The notes under the pieces: model-generated
Databases searched by the model: none
Told to the model about the DNA's origin: nothing
The model's input: the letters and a program-made list of their open reading frames with translations, nothing else
In this document: positions 27,861-35,378 of the stretch, one piece after another
Layout: every line of letters begins with the position of its first letter
Position numbering within the stretch: the stretch's first letter is position 1
Made by a program: the position numbers and the translations under genes
DNA from: Bacteroidota bacterium
GTDB lineage: Bacteria; Bacteroidota; Bacteroidia; Bacteroidales; JAAAOM01
Direction of reading: 5' to 3'
DNA length: 64,000 bases
NCBI GenBank assembly: GCA_009908855.1
Contig: JAAAOM010000019.1
Location: forward strand, 81,523-145,522

Positions 27861-28910
27861 ATGTTCGTTTCAAAAGTATTTCAGGATAGCATCCCTGTTA
27901 AACCGGTATACGATTCAGTACCGGATAAAAAACCAATACAGGATACGCTTATCTCCATAGAAACGGATACCCTCCGCGAAATACCTGCAAGTGATACTAT
28001 AAGTAATAATGTACAACCGTCATTATCTGAACCCATAACACCTTCTGCCACTGTTGCTATTCAGCCAAAAGAAGACGTACCTCCCATAAAAGCAAAAGAT
28101 TCCATACCATCCGAATATCGCTATGAGCCCGCTTATCATACCATTTATAATATTCCGGTACGTAAAATAAGGCCCGGGAAGGATTCGACATTCAACGGAC
28201 AAACCATGCAGCAGAGCGCAAAGGTTATTGAGCCTGTCTACAGAAGTAAGAATATGGAAGGGATAAGTGTACAATGGTTTAACCTGACACTATATGCCAT
28301 TGTTATTTTAAGCTATATATGGCTGCAATTTTTTAACAAAAAATATGTAATTGAATTCTTAAAATCTACCTTTAATTTTCAGTTAGGCAGCAAGCTATAT
28401 AGAGATCGTAATTTGCTGATTAAAAGAATTTTATTTGTACTCAACTTAATTTATTATATAAGCATTTCGTTATTTGCATTACAAACCATTGAATATTATC
28501 AAATTCAGTTGCATTCATCACGAATATTGTCTTTTATTCTCATTGCCGGTATTATTACAGGTATTGTACAGTTGAAAAGGCTTATTTTAATAATGACCGG
28601 TAAATTGTTTTTGGTTGATACCATTCTGCATGAATATATCTTTAATACCCACCTGGTAAATAAAATAACCGGATTAGCCCTGATACCGGTAACCGTGTTT
28701 ATAACTTACCTGGAATTGGGAATTACCCATCTATTGGTATTTTTTGGCTTATCAATTATTATTCTCTCAACGATACTGAAGTTTATCAAGGGACTAAAAA
28801 TTATTTTACGGTATAATCTTTATTTATATAATATTATTTTATACCTTTGTACCCTTGAAATTCTACCTATATTTATAGGTATAAGGATTTTCGTAAACAT
28901 CTCATTATAA
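27861..28910 (+). CDS. DUF4271-family membrane protein
   Basis: This 349-residue protein has a polar N-terminal region (about 1-135) rich in Pro, Ser, Thr and Asp, then about six TM helices between residues 143 and 345, including NLTLYAIVILSYIWLQF and ITGLALIPVTVFITYLEL. DUF4271 proteins are restricted to Bacteroidota and are commonly encoded just upstream of uroporphyrinogen-III synthase, as here with a 25-bp gap. The function is unknown. The position suggests a link with haem synthesis, but that is inference. The long N-terminal tail has no signal peptide and is probably cytoplasmic. Confidence 0.8.
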   Translation: MFVSKVFQDSIPVKPVYDSVPDKKPIQDTLISIETDTLREIPASDTISNNVQPSLSEPITPSATVAIQPKEDVPPIKAKDSIPSEYRYEPAYHTIYNIPVRKIRPGKDSTFNGQTMQQSAKVIEPVYRSKNMEGISVQWFNLTLYAIVILSYIWLQFFNKKYVIEFLKSTFNFQLGSKLYRDRNLLIKRILFVLNLIYYISISLFALQTIEYYQIQLHSSRILSFILIAGIITGIVQLKRLILIMTGKLFLVDTILHEYIFNTHLVNKITGLALIPVTVFITYLELGITHLLVFFGLSIIILSTILKFIKGLKIILRYNLYLYNIILYLCTLEILPIFIGIRIFVNISL

Positions 28911-28935
28911 GTACGTTAACGAAGATTAACTCATT

Positions 28936-29691
28936 ATGAAGATCAAAAAGATCCTTGTTTCGCAGCCAGAAACAACCTCCGCCAAATCTTCCTACGAAGA
29001 GCTTACCAAGAAACATAATATTAAAATTGAATTCCGGCCTTTTATTAAGGTGGAAGGAGTGTCAGCCAAAGAGTTTCGCGTTCAGCGCATTGATTTGTCA
29101 AAATTCAGCGCCGTATTATTTACCAGTAAAACGGCAATTGACAATTATTTTAGATTATGTGAAGAATTGCGGATAACCATTCCCGACTCCATGAAATACT
29201 TTTGCGTTACCGAGTCTATCGCCTTTTATCTTCAGAAGTATATTGTTTACCGCAAGCGAAAAATATTTTTCGGAGAAGGAAGATTCCAGGATTTAATGCC
29301 CATTATGCAAAAGCATAAAGATGAATATTTCTTTGTTCCGTTGAGTGATCCGCATAAAAAAGAAATACCCGAAACCCTGGATAAAAACAGTTTCAAGTAT
29401 AAAATATCAACACTATACCGTACAGTGAATACTGATCTGTCGGATTTATCCGCACTTAATTATGATATTTTGGTATTTTATAGTCCTTCGGGAATCCGTT
29501 CATTAAAATCCAATTTTCCGGATTTTGAACAGAAGGACATTAAAATTGCATCTTTCGGTACCCATACCGCCAAAGCCGTGCAGGAAGCCGGCTTAAGACT
29601 TGATATTGAAGCCCCCAGTACCCAGGCACCTTCCATGACCATGGCATTGGACCAGTTTATCATGAAATTTAATAAAATAAAAAAGAAATAA
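28936..29691 (+). CDS. hemD: Uroporphyrinogen-III synthase
   Basis: This 251-residue protein fits the two-lobed HemD family, which cyclises hydroxymethylbilane to uroporphyrinogen III in haem synthesis. Recognisable parts are ILVSQPETTSAKSSYEEL at the N-terminus, FSAVLFTSKTAIDNYF (first-lobe strand and helix), a FCVTES turn, and LNYDILVFYSPSGIRSL with IASFGTHTAKAVQEAGLRLDIEAPS in the second lobe. Family sequence identity is always low, so the call rests on this ordered set of motifs plus the usual DUF4271 neighbour. A strong hairpin terminator begins 23 bp after the stop. Confidence 0.88.
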   Translation: MKIKKILVSQPETTSAKSSYEELTKKHNIKIEFRPFIKVEGVSAKEFRVQRIDLSKFSAVLFTSKTAIDNYFRLCEELRITIPDSMKYFCVTESIAFYLQKYIVYRKRKIFFGEGRFQDLMPIMQKHKDEYFFVPLSDPHKKEIPETLDKNSFKYKISTLYRTVNTDLSDLSALNYDILVFYSPSGIRSLKSNFPDFEQKDIKIASFGTHTAKAVQEAGLRLDIEAPSTQAPSMTMALDQFIMKFNKIKKK

Positions 29692-29703
29692 TTATCAAAT
29701 TGG

Positions 29704-30120
29704 CTATATGGTAAATCCTGAAAGCTTGCTTTCGGGATTTTTTGTATCCCTGTCTTTCTCAATAAAACAGAACGGAAATTGAACCAGCGATTGCAAAATA
29801 CTGCCAAGTTCTAACATACTCTCGTCATCAGTAGCATAAAACCAATTCACAATAACCTGGTAGTCCGATCGATATAACTCATTTAACTTACCAAAAGTTC
29901 GGGCCAGGCATCGCTGTGTATTACAATTAACATAATCCAGGTCAATTATAATCTCCGTTACCGCATCGGGAAATTGCATATAACGTACAACATAGTCATA
30001 AAACATTTCACAAATCCCCTGGTTGTCAACAGGAATTGACCTGCCCACAATACTCATTTTGCCATTACTGAAAGATATGCGCGGCATAACTTTCGTCGCT
30101 TCTCGGTATAATTTCATCAT
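29704..30120 (-). CDS. SiaC/DUF1987-family regulatory phosphoprotein
   Basis: This 138-residue protein matches the DUF1987 family: TKVMPRISFSNGKMSIVGRSIPVDN at the N-terminus, then FYDYVVRYM, an IIIDLDYVNCNTQRC strand carrying the Thr-containing region phosphorylated in SiaC, and VNWFYATDDESMLELGSIL. In Pseudomonas, SiaC is the substrate of kinase SiaB and phosphatase SiaA and controls a diguanylate cyclase. None of these partners is adjacent here. Its 3' end contains the hemD terminator on the opposite strand. The protein is cytoplasmic with no other domain. Confidence 0.85.
   Translation of the reverse strand: MMKLYREATKVMPRISFSNGKMSIVGRSIPVDNQGICEMFYDYVVRYMQFPDAVTEIIIDLDYVNCNTQRCLARTFGKLNELYRSDYQVIVNWFYATDDESMLELGSILQSLVQFPFCFIEKDRDTKNPESKLSGFTI
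29714..29743 (+). terminator. Rho-independent terminator of hemD, inside an opposing gene
   Basis: AATCCTGAAAGC (29714-29725) pairs with GCTTTCGGGATT (29728-29739), with one G-U pair, and is followed by a run of T to 29743. It lies within the last coding codons of the convergent SiaC-like gene, so the same bases are both terminator and coding sequence. Confidence 0.75.
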
Positions 30121-30282
30121 TGCAAAGTATTTATTACAGCAGGCAGACTTATTAACTAATTTATATACGGTTAATATAAGCAGGTGTTGGCTATAATAAG
30201 GTGATTTAGCTCATTCAATACCTAAAATATCGTAACCCTTGAATTCAACAAATCGTAAACGATATGTATTAAATGTAGGAAC

Positions 30283-30465
30283 ATGAAAGGGAAGCAAATA
30301 TTATGTGAACGCTGTGGCAAAAAGGAATCAACCGAAACCTTATGTCCAACTTGTAAAGATCAGTTGGTTAACAATTACCATGGGGATATTGATTGGCAAA
30401 CCGCTTATCAAATTGAGCTGGAAGAAAAAGAAATTGCTAAATTAAACCTTGATTTTGACCTGTAA
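30283..30465 (+). CDS. Small zinc-ribbon protein
   Basis: This 60-residue protein has two CxxC knuckles, CERCGKKES and CPTCKDQL, spaced by about 11 residues as in a zinc ribbon, followed by an acidic helical tail. Proteins of this size and shape occur as uncharacterised Bacteroidota products, and the N-terminal pattern resembles the UvrB/McsA-type CxxCG opening. Its last 29 bp overlap the end of the convergent cruF-like gene. The four ordered cysteines make chance unlikely, but the role is unknown. Confidence 0.6.
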   Translation: MKGKQILCERCGKKESTETLCPTCKDQLVNNYHGDIDWQTAYQIELEEKEIAKLNLDFDL

Positions 30466-31105
30466 GAATGAGTATGTTCAGGTAAATAAAAAGTATCATT
30501 TGAAACAGGAAATAAGAAACCATTAATGGACTGGTTAACCTTATGTTTAGTAACCTCATCGTCCAACCAGCCAGCCAACTGATTATAAACCATGCTATAT
30601 AATTTTGCAACGGAACCCGATTTTCTTCCCACTGCCAGTAATCAAGCTGCATAGCCACCGGTTCCAATAATACATCAAAAACAACAATCAGCAATGCAGC
30701 TAACGTAATAGATACAAACTGGTTGAGTCGTACACCAGTGAGAATGGTGTTGGCTGCCATGATCAGAACACACCAGTTAATGCCAATAATTACAGGAACC
30801 TGGTAAATTTTTAATCCGAAAGTACTTCCATATTCATATTGTCCGAATATGATACCTGTTTTCACACCTATAATTTCTATAAAAATAGTTGTCGCAATGA
30901 GTAGTACCACCATTACGGCATAGCGTGTTTTTCTTTCCTGATGCAGCCATAATACAATCATTGCCGGAATGGCAGTAACAAACAGAAATATTTCCGTGGT
31001 TTGATGAATCATTGGTTTTATAGATGCGATTGAATAGCCTGCAATGCCGACTAAAAATAGCAGGGCATAAACATATATCAGCAAGCGTTCCGTTTTTTGA
31101 TTCAT
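30437..31105 (-). CDS. cruF: Carotenoid biosynthesis membrane protein (CruF-like hydratase)
   Basis: This 222-residue protein has six or seven TM helices and the DUF422/CruF pattern: IFGQYEYGSTFGLKIYQVPVIIGINWCVLI, then VFDVLLEPVAMQLDYWQWE. CruF adds water across the 1',2' double bond of acyclic carotenoid ends to form tertiary alcohols; related proteins act on bisanhydrobacterioruberin. It is divergent from crtI with an 89-bp shared upstream region. Together with a cyclase and hydroxylase downstream of crtI, it points to a monocyclic carotenoid with one hydrated psi end. Its stop overlaps a zinc-ribbon gene on the other strand. Confidence 0.82.
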   Translation of the reverse strand: MNQKTERLLIYVYALLFLVGIAGYSIASIKPMIHQTTEIFLFVTAIPAMIVLWLHQERKTRYAVMVVLLIATTIFIEIIGVKTGIIFGQYEYGSTFGLKIYQVPVIIGINWCVLIMAANTILTGVRLNQFVSITLAALLIVVFDVLLEPVAMQLDYWQWEENRVPLQNYIAWFIISWLAGWTMRLLNIRLTSPLMVSYFLFQMILFIYLNILILTGQNQGLI

Positions 31106-31194
31106 AACCGTGTAGTATTAATACGTAACTTTATAAAGCATTTAAACAATGTGTCATTGCATTTGTTTAACTGTTTATAATTTAAATTAAACAA

Positions 31195-32673
31195 ATGAGC
31201 AACAAAGTAGCCATTATCGGAAGCGGGTTTTCGGGATTATCAGCCGCCTGCAGTTTAGCCCATAAAGGCTTTGATGTAAATGTATATGAAAAAAATGAAT
31301 TGCCGGGCGGACGGGCCAGAAAATTGGAAGAAAACGGTTATGTTTTTGACATGGGTCCCACCTGGTATTGGTTGCCTGATGTATTTGAGAATTTTTTCGG
31401 CGCCTTCGGCAAAACTCCATCTGACTACTACAAGCTGGTTCGCTTAGACCCTTCCTACCGCATGTTTTTTCAAAACAAAGAATACCTGGATATGCCTGCC
31501 GATTATGAAAGCATATTGCAATTGTTTGAATCCATCGAACCGGGAAGTGCTAAAAAGCTGGATAAATTTCTAAAGGAAGCAGCCTATAAATATCAACTGG
31601 GCATAAACAATATCGTGCATAAACCGGCACTCAAAGCAACCGATTTTATGCAATGGGACATCCTTAAAGGTGCGTTTAAACTGGATGTATTCCGTTCCAT
31701 ATCATCGGTCATTCGCAGGCAGTTTAAAGACGAACGACTGATACGCATACTTGAATTCCCGGTTATCTTTCTGGGTGCGAAACCGGCGGATACTCCCGCA
31801 CTTTACAGCCTCATGAATTATGCCGATATGAGCCTGGGAACATGGTATCCAATGGGTGGAATGTACAAAGTAATTGAAGGAATGAAGCAATTAGCCGGCG
31901 AACTGGGCACAACTTTTCATTTTAATGCACCCGTATCGGGCATTAATATCAGGAATAACCTGGTTACAGATATACAATTGAACGGAAAGAGTTATGCCAC
32001 CGATTATGTACTTGGAAGTGCCGATTATCATTATATTGATCAACAATTAACCCCGTTACCATACCGAAATTACAGTGAAAAATATTGGGAAAAGCGTAGC
32101 ATGGCACCCTCCGCGTTGCTATTTTATCTGGGTATTAACAAAAAGTTACCCAACCTGTTGCATCACAACCTGGTATTTGATACTTCCTTCGAAAAACATG
32201 CAGATGAAATATATAAACAGCCAAAGTGGCCTGAAGAGCCGGCCATATATATCTCATGCAGTACCAAAACCGATGCACAGGTGGCGCCCGAAGGACATGA
32301 GAATGTGATCGTTTTAATCCCCGTAGCACCAGGATTATCGGATTCTGAAAACATAACCGAGCATTACTACCATTACATCCTGCAAAAACTGGAATATCTG
32401 ACGGGTGAAAACATTAAGGATCATGTGGTTTACAAAAAAAGTTATGCGCATTCCGATTTCATAACTGATTACAATGCCTATAAAGGCAATGCGTATGGAT
32501 TGGCCAATACCTTAAAACAAACCGGTTTTATGAAACCTAAAATAAAAAACCGGAAAGTTAAAAATCTTTTTTATGCCGGACAGCTTACTACGCCCGGCCC
32601 CGGTGTGCCACCATCCATTATTTCAGGAATGGTATCGGCCCGCGAACTGGAAAAACAATTTAATATGAACTAA
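31195..32673 (+). CDS. crtI: Phytoene desaturase
   Basis: This 492-residue FAD enzyme shows the dinucleotide motif VAIIGSGFSGLSAACSLAHKG at the N-terminus, the family segment YEKNELPGGRARKLEENGYVFDMGPTWYWLP, and the C-terminal FAD signature NLFYAGQLTTPGPGVPPSIISG. It desaturates phytoene stepwise toward lycopene. Length and motifs are normal for CrtI. It opens a tightly packed run, crtI-crtB-crtZ-cyclase, with gaps or overlaps of 10, -4 and -4 bp, so the four are almost certainly one operon. A role in later 3,4-desaturation cannot be excluded from sequence alone. Confidence 0.94.
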   Translation: MSNKVAIIGSGFSGLSAACSLAHKGFDVNVYEKNELPGGRARKLEENGYVFDMGPTWYWLPDVFENFFGAFGKTPSDYYKLVRLDPSYRMFFQNKEYLDMPADYESILQLFESIEPGSAKKLDKFLKEAAYKYQLGINNIVHKPALKATDFMQWDILKGAFKLDVFRSISSVIRRQFKDERLIRILEFPVIFLGAKPADTPALYSLMNYADMSLGTWYPMGGMYKVIEGMKQLAGELGTTFHFNAPVSGINIRNNLVTDIQLNGKSYATDYVLGSADYHYIDQQLTPLPYRNYSEKYWEKRSMAPSALLFYLGINKKLPNLLHHNLVFDTSFEKHADEIYKQPKWPEEPAIYISCSTKTDAQVAPEGHENVIVLIPVAPGLSDSENITEHYYHYILQKLEYLTGENIKDHVVYKKSYAHSDFITDYNAYKGNAYGLANTLKQTGFMKPKIKNRKVKNLFYAGQLTTPGPGVPPSIISGMVSARELEKQFNMN

Positions 32674-32683
32674 TTTTATAACT

Positions 32684-33520
32684 ATGAAAAGTTTATATGA
32701 TAAAGTTTCGTTCAAAACAAGTATGTATACCACCAATACATACAGCACATCGTTCTCGATGGGTATACGTTTCTTGCATATGCGTTTTCATCAGGCCATT
32801 TATGGAATATATGGCTTCGTTCGACTCGGTGATGAAATAGTGGATACTTTTCATGACTATAACAAAAAAGCGCTTCTGGAACGTTTCAGGCGGGATGTAG
32901 ATGAGGCCATTGAAGAAAAAATTAGTTTGAATCCCATACTTAACAGTTTTCAGCATGTGGTGCATAAATACAACATTGAAAAAGAGTTGATTGACCTTTT
33001 TATCAACAGCATGGAAATGGATTTAGACAAGCAGGCTTATGATCAGTCAGGTTACAAAAGATATATCCTCGGTTCTGCAGAAGTAGTAGGGCTGATGTGT
33101 TTAAGGGTTTTTTGCGCTGGTGATGATGCACTTTACAACAACCTAAAGCCATTCGCCATGAGCCTGGGATCGGCATATCAGAAAATTAATTTTTTACGCG
33201 ATCTGAAAGCCGATTATCAGCATTTAGGGCGAACGTATTTCCCGAATGTTGACCTGAACGAATTCAATGAAAATCATAAAAAACAAATTGAACAGGATAT
33301 AGAAAATGATTTCAGAAACGGACTAAAAGGTATCAAAAAATTGCCACAGGAAGCTAAATTTGGCGTTTACCTTTCGTATATCTATTTCTATGGTTTATTT
33401 CGAAAAATTAAAAAAACCCCGTCCCGTGAAATTCTGAAAAGAAGAATCAGAATTTCAAACAGAAGGAAATATTATTTGTTAGCAAGATCAATAATGGTTT
33501 ATAAACTAAGATTATTATGA
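32684..33520 (+). CDS. crtB: Phytoene synthase
   Basis: This 278-residue all-alpha enzyme joins two geranylgeranyl diphosphates to phytoene. The first Asp-rich motif is in GFVRLGDEIVDTFHD (DxxxD at about residues 49-53), and the second in YQKINFLRDLKADYQHLGRTYFP (about 166-188), both complete. The FSMGIRFLHMRFHQAIYGIYGF opening is also typical of squalene/phytoene synthases. Position directly after crtI and before crtZ supports the carotenoid reaction over squalene synthesis. Its stop overlaps the crtZ start by 4 bp (ATGA). Confidence 0.94.
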   Translation: MKSLYDKVSFKTSMYTTNTYSTSFSMGIRFLHMRFHQAIYGIYGFVRLGDEIVDTFHDYNKKALLERFRRDVDEAIEEKISLNPILNSFQHVVHKYNIEKELIDLFINSMEMDLDKQAYDQSGYKRYILGSAEVVGLMCLRVFCAGDDALYNNLKPFAMSLGSAYQKINFLRDLKADYQHLGRTYFPNVDLNEFNENHKKQIEQDIENDFRNGLKGIKKLPQEAKFGVYLSYIYFYGLFRKIKKTPSREILKRRIRISNRRKYYLLARSIMVYKLRLL

Positions 33521-33960
33521 TAAACCTGGTGTTTTTAATTGTAGCTTTTTTAGGCATGGAATTCGTTGCCTGGTTCACCCACAAATATGTAATGCATGGA
33601 TTTTTATGGGTTTGGCATAAAGACCATCATACACCGCACCATAATAAACTGGAGCGGAATGATTTATTCGCACTCATTTTTGCTATTCCCGGCATTTTAT
33701 TTACCTTCCTGGGCGCTAAGGCAAATTTTAATTATTTGTTTTTTCTCGGCATAGGTATTACGTTGTATGGTTTGTCCTATTTCATGTTTCATGATGTGTT
33801 GGTGCATCATCGTGCAAATCTGATAAAAAACCGGAATAACAAATATTTCAGAGCTGTTATCAAAGCCCATAACGATCATCATTCCGGCAAAAAAAACTAT
33901 GGCTTTTTATTTATGATCCCCTGGCGATATTTTAAACAGGAATTCAATTCGAATCCATGA
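33517..33960 (+). CDS. crtZ: Beta-carotene hydroxylase (fatty acid hydroxylase superfamily)
   Basis: This 147-residue membrane protein has the four His clusters of the non-haem di-iron hydroxylases: HKYVMH, HKDHHTPHH, HDVLVHH and HNDHH. Three or four hydrophobic segments place it in the inner membrane. CrtZ hydroxylates carbon 3 of beta-ionone rings. It overlaps crtB upstream and the cyclase downstream by 4 bp each, consistent with translational coupling. Length is typical for bacterial CrtZ. Confidence 0.93.
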   Translation: MINLVFLIVAFLGMEFVAWFTHKYVMHGFLWVWHKDHHTPHHNKLERNDLFALIFAIPGILFTFLGAKANFNYLFFLGIGITLYGLSYFMFHDVLVHHRANLIKNRNNKYFRAVIKAHNDHHSGKKNYGFLFMIPWRYFKQEFNSNP

Positions 33961-34637
33961 GTACCTACCTCATTATAAATATCGCTGTTATTGGATTCCC
34001 TTTTGTATTAAGTTTCGACAAAAAAGTAGCTTTTTACAAAAAATGGAAACATGCCTTTCCGGCCATGGTTATCTCCGGCCTGTTTTTCATTAGCTGGGAT
34101 AGCTGGTTTGCCAAACTGGGTGTTTGGGGGTTTAGCAAAAATCATTTGGCCGGACCGGAATTATTTCATTTACCAATAGAAGAATGGTTGTTTTTTATAA
34201 CGGTGCCTTATGCCTTCATTTTTACTTACGAATGTATACGTCAATACTTCCCATCCATCGGTGGATGGACCCAATTTACCCGGGCCATGTTTATAATACT
34301 CATGATTTCCACCCTGGTACTGCTTGTTTTATTCTCAGACCGGTTGTATACAAGCATTAATTTCTTACTTGCATTAATTTTATTGATTTTTGCACTGGCA
34401 ACCAGTTATACCTTTTATTCTTTTTTTATGATTACCTATCTGATAATACTGTTGCCTTTTCTTCTGATAAATGGACTATTAACCGGTATGTTCCTTGAAA
34501 ATCCGGTGGTTTGGTATAACAACAATGAAAATATGGGCATACGAATTTTTACCATTCCCCTGGAGGATACGCTTTATGCTTTTAACATGTTTTTCCTTTC
34601 AACGGTGATGTATGAAAAATTTCAGGGCAGGAATTAA
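33957..34637 (+). CDS. Lycopene cyclase, CrtYc/CrtYd-type fused membrane form
   Basis: This 226-residue protein has about seven TM helices and two copies of the lycopene-cyclase-domain motif: LPIEEWLFFITVPYAFIFTYE in the first half and IPLEDTLYAFNMFFLSTVMYE near the C-terminus. These correspond to the c and d subunits of the heterodimeric cyclase, here joined in one chain as in archaea and many Bacteroidota. The P-(I/L)-E-(E/D) residues are the proposed catalytic acids. It forms beta rings on lycopene-type substrates for CrtZ. It is last in the operon, and its stop abuts recO on the other strand with no spacer. Confidence 0.9.
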   Translation: MSTYLIINIAVIGFPFVLSFDKKVAFYKKWKHAFPAMVISGLFFISWDSWFAKLGVWGFSKNHLAGPELFHLPIEEWLFFITVPYAFIFTYECIRQYFPSIGGWTQFTRAMFIILMISTLVLLVLFSDRLYTSINFLLALILLIFALATSYTFYSFFMITYLIILLPFLLINGLLTGMFLENPVVWYNNNENMGIRIFTIPLEDTLYAFNMFFLSTVMYEKFQGRN

Positions 34638-35357
34638 TTATAAAAATAATTCTTTCATCACTTTCATTGATTTGATTTCGCCCAATCCTTCTAAATGATA
34701 ATTCAAATATCGTAACAAAATATGTAACAATTGCGACCGCCATTCGCCCGATAATCCAACCTCATCCATGTTTTCAAAATTGAGTGATAAGAGCACATGT
34801 ATATATCGACTTTCCTGCTCGGATAAAAGGCTTACCCCATTCATGAATGGTTTAAAGTTTCCGGCTGCCACATCGAAATAAGATATATGGCCTGTAAAAT
34901 TATTTTGTGGATATATACCCAGGTATTTAGTCAAGCCCAATAAAAACACAAGGTGAAAATTGGGACTAAAATCATTGTTTATAAGGATGGCCAATGTGTT
35001 TTCCAGGTATTGAAACAAGGCATCGTTTTTTTCTTCTTCACGAATTACCCTGTACAATATTTCGGCAATAAACATAATAACCCCTGAACGCGCATAATGA
35101 TAACTTTGAAAATGAATATTCCCGGCCAGTGATGATTCCTTTAATATTTGTATCTGCCGGTTGTTTTTATAATAATATTCAATATGTAACTGATTTAAGG
35201 CCTGATAAAAAGAAGCATGTTGCTGACTTTTACGGGTTCGGGGTCTTTTAACCATGCATGCTAATCGTCCGTGTTTTTCGGTATAAAAATGAATGATGTT
35301 GTTATTCTCGGAATAAGGTATTTGGTGAAGCACTATGGCCTTGCTTTTACATAGCAT
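34638..35357 (-). CDS. recO: DNA repair protein RecO
   Basis: This 239-residue protein opens with the RecO OB-fold: KAIVLHQIPYSENNNIIHFYTEKHGRLACMVK. A helical C-terminal domain follows, with FLLGLTKYLGIYPQNN in the position of the family's central helix. RecO loads RecA on SSB-coated DNA with RecR and anneals strands. The zinc-finger Cys cluster found in some RecO proteins is absent, as is common in Bacteroidota. It lies 21 bp downstream of porZ on the same strand, an arrangement frequent in this phylum. Confidence 0.92.
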   Translation of the reverse strand: MLCKSKAIVLHQIPYSENNNIIHFYTEKHGRLACMVKRPRTRKSQQHASFYQALNQLHIEYYYKNNRQIQILKESSLAGNIHFQSYHYARSGVIMFIAEILYRVIREEEKNDALFQYLENTLAILINNDFSPNFHLVFLLGLTKYLGIYPQNNFTGHISYFDVAAGNFKPFMNGVSLLSEQESRYIHVLLSLNFENMDEVGLSGEWRSQLLHILLRYLNYHLEGLGEIKSMKVMKELFL

Positions 35358-35378
35358 TATTGCGGGGTTATAACATGT

